A DNA stretch of 64,000 nt from Centrapalus pauciflorus (lineage: Eukaryota; Streptophyta; Magnoliopsida; Asterales; Asteraceae), in NCBI GenBank assembly GCA_020465985.1, contig JAANYP010000379.1, positions 18,916 to 82,915 on the forward strand, written 5' to 3'. Below are positions 23,501 through 33,315 of this stretch, one piece after another. Under the pieces are notes generated by a model. That model ran no database searches, had not been told where the DNA came from, and was given only the letters and a program-made list of their open reading frames with translations. Positions within the stretch are counted from its first letter, which is position 1; every line of letters begins with the position of its first letter. Made by a program: the position numbers and the translations under genes.

Positions 23501-24013
23501 ACTGAAATACAAAATCAAGGGTCGATTGACTCACATGACAGCAGTTGCAGCCCTTATTCGATGCATGAATCGCCGATCAATCATAATGTGCCTCAGAGAT
23601 TTTCAGATGGCAATTGAAAGTGCCTTAGTAAAAGTGGGTCTGAAAGCTCCTGATCAAGATATATTCCTGCTAGACCACTACCGGCGTATAAAGTTCTGCT
23701 TCGAGGAGACCCAGGGGTTATATTTTTGAACCAGAAAGGTCATAAAAGGTACATGCGCTTTGAGGACCTTCCATATTACTCCGATGGTACACTCCGATTG
23801 GTTCGAGCTGCACTGACACAGAAAGTACAAGATTTTGATGCTCAACCAGATCCTGAACAAAGATGCTCACCAACGGAGATACAGGATACCCTCAGCGGCA
23901 TAGACTTCCTGAACGAACGGCTTCATATGAGACAAGTGACCAGACGCTTCGACGTCATCCTTGGACTCCAAGAATCAACAGACCACGCCAGAGTGCCAGG
24001 ACCTCTTAAATGA
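20512..24013 (+). pseudogene. ORF3 ('envelope-like' position) of element A, broken
   Basis: Large gene between pol and the 3' LTR; start at ATG 20512, one base after the predicted intron. Frame 1 carries stops at 21064 and 21418; a frameshift near 22190 (C run) leads to a second open stretch (22296-23729), and another near 23715 (T run) leads to 23726-24013. In total about 1160 codons. The N-terminal domain has 'HPIYYALS' and 'YLQQFWNRLKYV', then 'FRHTLHLP' and 'GRKYIPLQRFLQLIIQY'. The middle is Ser/Thr/Pro/acid-rich. The C-terminal domain has 'YESDLDFVNIDDIEIM', 'LRDFQMAIESAL' and 'RYMRFEDLPYYSDGTLR'. I see no signal peptide or membrane segment. Related to ORF3 of B, C and E; function unknown. 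Confidence 0.75.
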
Positions 24014-24016
24014 TCG

Positions 24017-24028
24017 AAAAGGGGGAGA
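24017..24028 (+). other. 3' polypurine tract of element A
   Basis: AAAAGGGGGAGA, two bases before the 3' LTR. Plus-strand DNA would be primed here. Confidence 0.88.
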
Positions 24029-24029
24029 T

Positions 24030-24373
24030 TGTTAGATATTTTATTTCGATCATAGGGAGTTGTTTTGTAATAATTATTATCTTAGTATTTAGTCTTGTAT
24101 TTATTTCCTTGTATTTTATTTCTTTGTAATAGTCAAGGGACCAAAGTTGCCAATATGTAATACTTAATTAAAGGAGCCTAGAAATAGGCTCCTAGGGTTT
24201 TGTAATGAAAAACACGGTTGACAATTGAATTATATTCCAGCCGCCATTTTGTCATTTCTCCCAACATTCTCTTTGTCTTCTTCATCATTACACAATTATT
24301 GAGCATTGAATCTTCTTGTGTTTGATAAAAGAAACATTAAAGGTGCTGAAAGTTTACGAGAATACATATTACA
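24030..24373 (+). repeat. 3' LTR of element A
   Basis: Copy of 10105-10448 with about five substitutions, followed by the target site copy CTCTA (24374-24378). Confidence 0.92.
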
Positions 24374-25779
24374 CTCTAGAAGGTTGAATTTTTTTCACAG
24401 CTTCATAACAATTTTGAATGCCAGTTTCAGAATCACCACAATTAATATTCAAGGTAAAACTTAAAGAACACAATTATATCAACAAGATATCCCACAGACT
24501 CAAATCACCAAAACCAATGGATCCCTCTGATCTTTTGAAGCTAGTTAAATAAAATACATGTTATGAAGGCAGACCCAAAAGGAATAATATATTGTGGGAA
24601 GGTATTAATCTCAACTGATTTATTTTTCTCCATATCTAGAAGGGGCTCATAAATGCATCGAGCTACATTATACAATCATCTGATCCATGTTTGATCTTCT
24701 TTTAATATGCCCCATAAGCAAGAACCAACAAGACTAGGATAAGCAACCAACAGAGAGCTTAAAAGTTAAAACATCCAGAATCTTACAGCCACAAAAAACA
24801 TAACCTGATGACTACAATTTTGAACGAACCAGGGTTCCAATCTAATTCTAGCATCCAAATAAGAACCAATTCCAGAATAGAACCATGAATAAACAACCAA
24901 GAACATCCTAGATTACACCAGGCAAGTCCACAGCTCTAAAATAGAGAGAAGTTATGGGAAGGTTTTACCTGAAAATAGAGATTGCTAAATCTTCAGATTA
25001 ATCGGAATAACGAAGTGCACCAGACCGCAGTCGGAGTTGGAATAGAGATCGCTCGATTTTCAGATTAATTGATCTTCAGAAATTGATTAGCAAAGGTGAA
25101 TGGGGCGTAGTCGGAGTTGGAATAGACAGCACAGTCGGAGTAGCTAGAAATGAAGGCGCGGTCGGAGACTGAGATGAAGCCGGATCCGGTGCTGGTTTCG
25201 AAGTGAACCAGAGTCGCAGTAGAGGCAAATCAGAGACCGAAGACTTGAAATTGGGGAGTGGGCGACGGCTGAAGATTAGGGCACGCTTGGTTCAAATATC
25301 TGATAAAACTATTTTTATTTTTTTAAGAGAAAATTACCTACTAGATAAATACATTTAGATTTAGTGAAACCTATCCTAATCAGTCAATCCCAAACCCATG
25401 AAGGTTAGGTATTACTTTTATTTTTTAGTACCTTGTTTTATTTTTATTTTTTAAAAATAAAACTAGATAAATACCTTTAGATTTAATTTTATTATAACGT
25501 AACTTATAGTTTATTATTGGTTTTAACATTTTTTAATGTAACTTGTAAAGTTTTAAAATAGTGATACTTATAATTGTACTCTTTTTTTAAAATTGTGATA
25601 CTTATAAAGTTTTAATTAAAATAGTAATATTTTTGAATTTGTAGCCAATTTCTTAATTGTAATCTTTTTAAAAAATAAAATAAAATATGTACTATCAAAT
25701 CTTGTATTTTATTAATCTTAACAAATCATACATTGAACTTTTGTGTGTATTTTTTAATCAATATTAGAAAACAACAAAA
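24374..25779. other. Non-coding sequence between element A and the CACTA-like end
   Basis: No assignable gene. The part from about 25300 down to 24960, read on the minus strand, looks like a 5' UTR: CT-rich, containing a diverged direct repeat ('tcggagttggaatag' on the + strand, twice) and ending in a donor-like CAG|GTAAAAC (about 24967). From 25310 on it is very AT-rich. It was continuous with 7855-10104 before A inserted. Confidence 0.4.
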
Positions 25780-26162
25780 AATAGTATAGTCAACACTTAA
25801 AAACATATATGTCATTTTTTTTCAATATATTGCAACACTTAAAAAAATGCTATATGTTTTTAAAAATGTGTTGCATTTTTTTCATTATAAATGCAACACT
25901 CTAAAAATGTGTTGCATTTTTTTATTGAAATATGCAACACTTTAAACAAATGTTGCAATTTTTAGTAAAAACTACAACACTTTAGAAAAATGTTGCATTT
26001 TTTTAGTAAAAATGGCAACACTTTAAAAAAAGTGTTGCAATAAATCATTATATGCAACACTTTTTGTCAATGTGTTGCTTTAGAGCGAACTTAAATAAAA
26101 AAGCAACGGTTTTTAAATGTGTTGCATCAAAAGTGTTGCCTTAGCTTCAAAATGTAGTAGTG
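25780..26162 (-). mobile_element. Terminal region of a CACTA-like DNA transposon
   Basis: Read on the minus strand from 26162 it begins CACTACTACATTTTGAAGC, the type of terminus seen in CACTA (CMC) transposons. It is followed by many subterminal repeats built on GCAACACTTT / AAAGTGTTGC, in both orientations, down to about 25780. It interrupts the ORF3 fragment E exactly at 26162/26163. The bases ACG (26163-26165) could be the 3-bp duplication. The other end is not in this window unless it is beyond position 1, so size and duplication are unverified. No transposase is seen. Confidence 0.55.
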
Positions 26163-27208
26163 ACGACTCTCCGAATGAGAGGGTGATGGCGTATGTGGAA
26201 GATCCCCGTGCAATGAAGTAGCGTCCTTTTGAGAGGACGCTAAATGGGTGGTGGGGGTAGATTCGATCATTGGACTGATGGTTTTATGGTGGATTGTCCG
26301 GCTGATAGGGTTTAGATCACCCTCGGATGTTGGCTCGATCCCTCGAAGAACAGAGACGGTTCTTTTTGAATCTGCCGTCTCTGCTTCCTCACCTTCTCCT
26401 CCCTCCCTTACACTGACAATCTCCCTCTCACACATACCCATTATATGCTGAATTTCCACCTCTTCTCCCTCAGCCTCACTCGCTCTAGCCTCACCTTTGG
26501 ATTGGGTAGGCTCTGTCGGATCTGATCGAGCCTCATCCGGATAAAATTCCCTCATATAAGCCCTTACCCTTTCAGATTGCACTGCCCTTTGTAGAAGGCA
26601 TAGTGGAATTGTCATTACTGGCACAGTGAGAGCCCCCTTAGGAAGATTTAGCTTTTGAATCGTTGCTGTCATGTAAACATTGGCCTTTGGATGTTCATGG
26701 ATGTCATCGTCGTTGTCCATGGTATATTGGATGATCAGCTGAAGGAACCGCTGGAGAGGAATGTATTTACGGCCACGCTTGGTGCTTCTCTCCAGGTTGA
26801 CTCTTCTCAATTCCTTGAACAAAAAAGCAGCATAGTCGTAGTTACTGTCGTATGCGAAGGCTGCAAACATGGCAAGCACTTGGATTGATGCTGAGTCATG
26901 TCCAGCATGCTTGGCGGTGAAACATTTGTTTATGACATCAAAAAGAACCCTCCAGTGTGCTTGGAGGTTCTTAGTATGGAAGTTTGATGGCTTGGTGAGT
27001 GGACCATCGTATCCCAGAGCTTTGATTTAATTTAAGGTTTCGAAGGGGGAAGGGATTGGGGCAAAATGTAGGCGGTTAAGGGAATAGGCTTCGGCTGGGA
27101 GGCGTAGAATATGGCGGATGGCTGCGGTGGTGATTTTGACTGGGACACAGTCTACAGTGGATGTGAAGTATGGTTCGGCATCAGTGACGAATTTAAGATG
27201 ATGCCAGA
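26163..27208 (-). pseudogene. ORF3 fragment of a fourth copia element (E), split by B
   Basis: Read on the minus strand, it is collinear with ORF3 of element A (A positions about 20755-21810) at roughly three quarters identity. It shows 'LKFVTDAEPYFTSTVDCVPVK', an interrupted middle (TAA at about 27028), then 'LAMFAAFAYDSNYDYAAFLF', 'GRKYIPLQRFLQLIIQY' and an acidic, Ser/Thr-rich tail ending in 'HTPSPSHSES' at about 26170. The upstream end is cut by element B at its target site CCAGA (27204-27208) and resumes at 60872-60876 beyond B, where 'QFW' would be encoded. The downstream end is cut by the CACTA-like terminus. Confidence 0.75.
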
Positions 27209-27632
27209 TGTGAGGTCGCCTGACTACGGATCCTATCTTGAGGCGACACCTGCCAACGAGTGCGGAATCCTCGTTAGCGGCTTGACGGATAGCCCACGCA
27301 CACCGAAACACGGAGACTACCACAGTGATAGACGAACAACAGATCGTCCCAACACGATGATTCTCTCCAAACGAAACTCTCTGAATTCTAGCAAGTTCGA
27401 GATCGCCCTTTGCACTAATCGCTCTGAAATTCTGCAAAAGTATGATAATTAATCGAATTAACCCTTAATTATAACACCTAGTTCGAATTTGTCTAGGACA
27501 AGTTCGAACTCGGCCCAAGGCCTTTCGAACTTGTCCTCTAACAATTTCGAATCTCAGCCTTCAAACTTATGTTTAAACTTATGTTTGAACTTATCTTTTA
27601 ACTTATGTTTGAACTTATTGTAATACATTACA
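27209..27632 (-). repeat. Extra, truncated LTR of element B
   Basis: Matches the first 424 bp (+ strand order) of the complete LTR at 27638-28218 and stops at ATTACACCA, where the complete copy continues with AGTTCAAAC. Its outer end (TGTGAGG for TGTAAGG, one substitution) abuts the target site copy CCAGA, so it belongs to the original insertion. It is followed by CT and the next LTR. Confidence 0.85.
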
Positions 27633-27637
27633 CCACT
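27633..27637 (-). other. PBS stub at the LTR-LTR junction of B
   Basis: On the minus strand, after the complete 3' LTR, the sequence reads AGTGG, the first bases that normally follow the 5' LTR (AG plus TGG of the primer site), before it switches into the truncated LTR. The switch point lies in a TGGT shared by both partners. Confidence 0.75.
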
Positions 27638-28218
27638 TGTAAGGTCGCCTGACTACGGATCCTATCTTGACGCGACACCTGCCAACGAGTGCGGAATCCT
27701 CGTTAGCGGCTTGACGGATAGACCACGCACACCGAAACACGGAGACTAGCACAGTGATAGACGAACAACGGATTGTCCCAACACGATGATTCTCTCCAAA
27801 TGAAACTCTCTGAATGCTAGCAAGTTCGAGATCGCCCTTTGCACTAATCACTCTGAAATTCTGCAAAAGTCTGATAATTAATCGAATTAACCCTTAATTA
27901 TAACACCTAGTTCGAATTTGTCTAGGACAAGTTCGAACTTGGCCCAAGGCCTTTCGAACTTGTCCTCTAACAAATTCGAATCTCAGCCTTCAAACTTATG
28001 TTTGAACTTATGTTTGAACTTATCTTTGAACTTATGTTTGAACTTATTGTAATACATTACACCAAGTTCAAACATATATACAATTAGTGTCAAACATATA
28101 TAAACAAACATGTAACACACATATAACAAATACTTGTTAATGTATAATAATAGTCAAATTGACTTTTACAAAATATGTCTATGCATAGACTGCTATCGTC
28201 ACCCAGGCTGCACTAACA
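27638..28218 (-). repeat. Complete 3' LTR of element B
   Basis: 581 bp, on the minus strand TGTTAGTGC...CCTTACA. It contains about five copies of a 12-bp unit (GAACTTATGTTT on the + strand, about 27985-28045), TTCGAA-type motifs, and a TATAATTA box on the minus strand near 27893. The same 12-bp repeat has only about three copies in the 5' LTR. Confidence 0.9.
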
Positions 28219-28230
28219 GACTCCCCCTTG
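28219..28230 (-). other. 3' polypurine tract of element B
   Basis: On the minus strand CAAGGGGGAGTC immediately before the LTR start at 28218. Confidence 0.85.
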
Positions 28231-28358
28231 AGGATAGCTTCTAACTATTAATATTTTGCTTAAGTGCTAGAACTATATAAGCTACTACCTGCATACATTC
28301 CTATATCAATACATACTCTAACTATCTTTTGGAATTTCCTTGCCTCAGATCTCCAGCC

Positions 28359-31250
28359 TTAATGAAAGAAGATAGGCTGATCGTGTAGCTTTCGCAGGTC
28401 ATCCTTAGATAGGTTGATCAGGTGCAGCGGATCGTATACTCTCAAAATCACTTTGTCTTCTTCATCCTCCATGACTGCTTCAGCTGTATCATTGTCTATA
28501 TACCACCATTTCATGTTTCTAAGAACGTCCGGTGGCATAGATTTCAATGGTACCTTCTTCAAGCATCTGACAGGTTTGTACACCATTTTAGCCCATGGTT
28601 TTCCCGTGTGAGGATCTATTCTTGACTCATCCTCAAATCTTTTGCCTGACCTCAGCTTGAGTCTTTCAAACTTTCTGGATCTACCCTCTCTTCTGATTAT
28701 CTTTGCGATCACTTCAGCATAAGGGTCGTCACCAATGTTTATCAATTCCTTCCAAGCTAACTCGTTCACTTCAACCTTTGGCAGTGTGTTAAACACTTTG
28801 AGCGTTCACCTCAGGTATTGAAGTCCATCTCTTCTTTTTAGTATAAAAAGATGCAATTCTCTTTCAAAGAACCAGCTGAGTATTCCTCCTGAGAGATTTT
28901 CGGAGTTTGGCACTCTCATCTTCTTCTTCATCTTTGGCTCTACTTTCTTTTCTTCCTTATGGAACCAATGATTTAACAATTCAGCTTTGCTTGGTTCTTT
29001 ATCAGCTTCCTCCAGTTCTGAATCTTCCACAGAGGCCAACTTAATCTCATCTATGTCTATTACATTTTGATCATTGTGTACATATTGTTCTGTAATGGGT
29101 TGTGAATTAATGATTACTTCATCAACGTTGTCATCTTCATCTTCCACGACCACCTCATCAGATTTCCAATAAACTATATCTTACGGAATAAATTCCCCTT
29201 CTTCCAATTCTTCAACATCATCCTCAAAATCAAACACTATTTCTTCTTCTATATCCATTAGAGCATCTATCATCTTGCTCTCAATGGTTTTAGAAGCTTC
29301 ACCTTTAGTCCTTTCTTCTATTGCAGACTGACTTGGCTCCCCCTGAATTGATGCTCGCTGAGCAGTCGGAATATATGCTAGCTCACTTTCTTTTCCAGCC
29401 TCGGGATCATTGTCGTCGTCATCATCTCTTCTTATCACTTGGGCTTCTTTACAGCTATTCTCCACCTGAGCTTGAAGATTTTTCAGTAACTGCTCCAGGA
29501 GGGGCTTCATTGTTTTAATCTCAGAAGCTTGATCAGCAACAATTGTTTTTAGTTCAGCATTCTCCTGATGAAGTCTGGCATTATGAGTTTGAAGTTCTTT
29601 GACTGCTGTGGATAGCTGAAAGATTTGAACTGTTTGGAAATCCACCTTGCGCCTCAGCTCTGTAAATTGCTGATTCTCAGTGAATGTGGATGATGTAGAT
29701 GGAATGGATGCAGTTGGTGATGGAGTGATGGATGGTTGAACAGCTGGAATTTCAGGCTCTGGAGCAGAGGTGGATGAAGCTCCCTGCATAAATCTGTGTC
29801 TCCTCGCCCTATGCCTAGGAACGAGGGGAGTTGAATCTTCTGCTTCAAAATCAGAATCATCATCTAAGGCTCTAGCACCTCTTGTATCTTCCTCTCTCGT
29901 ACTGACTACTATTTTTGATCCGTATCTGCCGATTCGAACAGATGGATCAACTCGTTCTACTACTACTTCTCTTCCTTCAACTTCCTCAGAAGCAGACTCA
30001 GATTCTGAGGTGGTCATTGCTTGACCCTCTACCTCAATATCCCTTTCTGCAATTCCTGCCATCGGGACCTCAATGTCCATATTCTCATCATTTGATGGCT
30101 GATATTCATCCACATCTCTCATAAGATCATGGAGATCAACTGGAGGCTCCAAGATGTCATTAATCAGTTCGGTCACGATATCTTGTTGGGCCTGCGTCCC
30201 ATGAGCCCATATCTCTTCAAGGGTCTCTGCCCTAGGATCAACTTATGGGGCCAAGCCTGAAGGGCCCGCAGCATCTGACGATGGACCTGCTACCGTTGAT
30301 TCTTGAATTCTGCTTGAGGATGGCCTCGAAGACTGAATTGGTCTTTCTTGAGCTCTCTGCCTCCTGCGAGGTTGTGGTTGAGGTCGTTGCTGTTGTTGTG
30401 GCTGTTGCTGCTGTGGCTGCGGCTGAGGACCTTCACCAGCCCAGTTATCCCCTTCTGCGGCTACAAAATCTGGATCAATCACTGCCCCGAAGAGAGGTGC
30501 ATCAAGGGGCCTGACCTGCTCAGCCCTGCGGGCATTGTGCGACTGGCAGTCAGCAAAAATTTGTTTATCTATAATTGCCACACTTTGAAGATCTGGTAGC
30601 TGTGGCAGATTCGGCAAAAAATGACGGATAAGAATCATGGCGAAGCGCGGATACATCAAAAATCTTTCACGCGCTGGAGCTGTGATCTGGTGCACAAACT
30701 CAGGAAAGAACATTTCTGAATAGCTGAAATGCTTGTTATATATCAAAGCAATCATATCCAACTGCATCTTGGAGATAATATAATCGAATCCAGCCTTTTT
30801 CGGCGCAAAGCACACCATAATAACATGTGCCAAATACCTCCACTGCCCGATCAATTCGCTTTTCATAAACGAAGCTTTGGTTATATCTTAGGCATATCCC
30901 ATACGCAGGAAGGCCACTTGCCTTATATTTACAGGAAAATTAATGGGCCCTGCGTCTTGATCTTCAGTCCCGAGCTGCAGAACCTGACGCATCATGTTAG
31001 CAGAGAAAACAATTGGCTGCCCACCGACTCTGGTTCGCAAAACTGTCGGGGTAACAGTACAGTCCACTTGTAAGTGCTCCCAAAATTGTCTTACATATGG
31101 TAAGACTATTTGCACATTATGAGATAGGGCATACGAAACCCTGGAATGTGCCAAAAATTCCACCATCTGTCTAAACGACTGAGCTTCGGGAAGCTCCCTA
31201 TCTGGAGACATTATCGTATTATGCTTTTGGAATAAAGCTTTTTCACCCAT
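28359..31250 (-). pseudogene. ORF3 ('envelope-like' position) of element B, four in-frame stops
   Basis: One continuous frame of about 963 codons. I choose the ATG at 31250 because it lies 2 nt after a predicted splice acceptor. The only interruptions are stops at 30888, 30243, 29181 and 28806 (lowest coordinate), each explained by CAA to TAA or CGA to TGA. N-terminal domain: 'SRVSYALSHNV', 'YVRQFWEHLQ', 'MMRQVLQL' and 'MYPRFAMILIRHF'. Then a Gln/Pro-rich stretch (about 30330-30430), acidic and Ser-rich regions, a heptad-like segment (about 29480-29650) and a basic C-terminal part ending 'VYDPLHLINLSKDDLRKL'. No signal peptide or membrane segment is apparent. Same family as ORF3 of A, C and E; function unknown. 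Confidence 0.78.
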
Positions 31251-31252
31251 AG

Positions 31253-31730
31253 CTGCACATAAAAACAATAACCACATTAGTAAAAAGAAAAAAAATGAAA
31301 CTTGTTTACTTTCGAATTTGTTTTATTTTGAATGTACATAAGTCCAAAATCCAACACATTCGAATTTCTACAAGTTTTGAATTATTTTATAAAAACATTC
31401 GAATATAATAACAAATTCGAAGATATATATTCGAATTTGACTGAATTCAAATTCGAATTTTCTGACAAGTTCGAGCATGATGAACATGTTCGAAGTAGGT
31501 CACTTTCGAACACAAATCCATGATTTTAACCCCATTTGACTTAGAAAATAGTATTAACTAGCCCTATTTGGTTCTAATCGAATATATATGCAATTTATTT
31601 GAAGTTTCGCCGGTTAAAACTTGTGATATTGAATCACAAAGTTTAAACCCCAACAACTTCAAAAATGGTCGATTTTTGCCATAATTGAGTCCTAGACTAC
31701 CTAAACTTTGTATAATACTGATGTTTATAC
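31253..31730 (-). other. Predicted intron directly upstream of ORF3 in B
   Basis: On the minus strand: donor AAATTTAG|GTATAAAC (exon end 31731), branch-point consensus TACTAAT (31276-31282), a T-rich tract and acceptor TTTTTATGTGCAG (31253), followed by CT and ATG. The intron is about 478 nt and carries TTCGAA motifs. The acceptor and branch site are strong; the donor is the best of several. Confidence 0.6.
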
Positions 31731-31990
31731 CTAAATTTGTTGGTAGATTCGAGCACAAATGAACAAAACTTCGAGAAATAGTAGAAGATTCGAAAACGGC
31801 AAACTCGAAGACAAGTTCGAAATCGTCTGGACACAAGTTCGAAATAACAAAATCTAAGGTAGGTGATAATGAATGAGTCAATGTTGACCTATTTATAACA
31901 ACCATATTCGAACTTGTATCTAATTTCGAATTTCCTGACAGATTCGAATGTTAATTCGAATTTTGTCTTGAATTCGAATTTAAATGAAAA
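31310..31990 (-). repeat. TTCGAA motif array before ORF3 of B
   Basis: About twenty copies of a TTCGAA-centred unit (ATTCGAATT, GTTCGAA and variants) scattered over the intron, 5' exon and promoter of ORF3. The same motif is iterated in the gag leader of B (39450-39800). Confidence 0.75.
31890..31897 (-). promoter_or_regulatory. Candidate TATA box of the ORF3 unit in B
   Basis: TATAAATA on the minus strand within GTTATAAATAGGTCAAC, about 640 bp upstream of the ORF3 ATG and about 160 bp upstream of the predicted splice donor. Confidence 0.55.
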
Positions 31991-33315
31991 ATTTGAAAAT
32001 CCTTGAATAAAATTCTACTTTTTTAACTTTTCTGACTTTTTTAAATTTTTCGTGTAATGGAACAAACTATGCAAATTATTTACACTAAGCGATAGATTTT
32101 CATGCAATGTTTGTTTATTCAACTAAAAATGCATCCTTAGCAACTTTGACCTTTTTCCTACTTAGAATAAAATAAAATAAAATTAAAATAAAATAAAAAT
32201 TTTAAATAAAATTTAAACTTAAGCTACTCAAAAATACTTTTAAAATCTTCATCCTATACTAAAAGAATATTTTTGGCGAGAAAGTCAGAGAAAGGTTCAA
32301 TCATGATAGCGATGTCAAATACGCACTTTCAGTATTGCACTCTCACACTTAGGAATATTTGATTCCTTGATTGTTTGTCGTGACACATATTTCTAGGCGA
32401 TTGTTGGTATTATTTTCCCTTTCAACATGTTACACTTTGGAATCTCCCTTGGCCCTTTTATTTATCAAGAAACTACCTCACGTGTCTCATACTTAGACAT
32501 ACTTTTATGATCAAGGAATACACACAATGATTATAACTTTTCGGTATTGCAAATTTTCTTTAAAAGGCAAACGTCGGACACAGTTCTGTATTTAGATACA
32601 ACAGAGTGTCTTAGTTTGTTTTAAAGTTTATTTAAAGCTAGCAAGACAGCGGTGACAGGTCTTTACTGACGTACAACAAAGCGACTTATCTTGCTAACTC
32701 GAGTCAAACCAAAGGCAACAGGTCTGTACTTACGTACAACAAAGTTACTTGTTTTGACTCTCAATTCACTATCATGATTTTTCTGTTCTTTTCTTTTCTT
32801 TAAGATGTATCTGATGTGGCTATACATCCCCCAGAAAATTTGCATACCTCATTTAGAATCAATGTCTGTATGTCTCTAACATAAAAATTAAGACCCTTTG
32901 GTTATACATATAAGTTAGTTACACATATGACTTTTTCTTGAATATTTTATTAGCTTTGAGATTCCCTATGTGTATTATGCCTACCAACACATCAAACTAG
33001 AAAATGTATATCCCTTAGAGTTTTAGGTGCATTATGTGTGAAAGCTTAACACTTAAGATTGTATCGACTGTGCTAATTTTCGTCACTTTGAACCTATGTA
33101 TCTAAGACTTAACTCATTTTCTAATATTCTCTTTTTTTAAGCTTTTTAAGATTTTCTCTCTCTTTTTTTTTTGTTTTTCATAAATAAGAATAAGCTAATA
33201 AAATAACCTACTAACTTACTATAAAAAGAAAGAAATTTTACTTAGCTACTAAACTTACTATAAAAAGAAAGAAAATTTACTGCTATAAAAAGAAATAAAT
33301 TCTACTAAGGTCAAG
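31991..33315 (-). other. Spacer between pol and ORF3 of B
   Basis: AT-rich, no open frame of note. It contains two small tandem repeats: a diverged pair of about 55 bp around 'acaggtct..actkacgtacaacaaagy' (32650-32760), and two or three copies of 'ctataaaaagaaagaaatt' (33215-33302). No gene is seen. Confidence 0.6.

Larger units (their letters stand above)
10105..24373 (+). mobile_element. Sirevirus-like Ty1/copia element A, 14.3 kb, with a third gene
   Basis: Two 344-bp LTRs (10105-10448, 24030-24373; TGTTAG...TTACA) are flanked by the 5-bp duplication CTCTA (10100-10104, 24374-24378). Inside, in order: tRNA-iMet primer site, a repeat-rich leader, gag with a CCHC knuckle, a coiled-coil extension, protease, integrase, reverse transcriptase, RNase H, a 1.8-kb spacer with its own promoter and intron, the large ORF3, and a polypurine tract. 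LTRs differ at about 5 of 344 sites, so the insertion is fairly young. The length is unusual for copia and is explained by the extended gag, the spacer and the 3.5-kb ORF3. All genes carry stops or frameshifts. Confidence 0.92.

Noticed and set aside
20512..24013. Calling ORF3 of A a true envelope gene
   Set aside because: Position fits, but there is no signal peptide, fusion-type segment, membrane anchor or glycoprotein-like Cys pattern. I kept it as ORF3 of unknown function.
24374..24445. Short coding-like stretch on the minus strand (reads like an exon)
   Set aside because: Only about 20 codons, no clear splice sites on both sides and no recognisable protein.
27027..27437. 136-codon open frame joining LTR sequence to an ORF3 fragment
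   Set aside because: A chance fusion across the B/E insertion boundary at 27208; the two halves belong to different elements.
27633..27637. CCACT as a target site duplication for an element starting at 27638
   Set aside because: The right end of B is followed by CCAGA, which matches the bases before 27209 exactly. The five bases here are explained by the primer-site stub.
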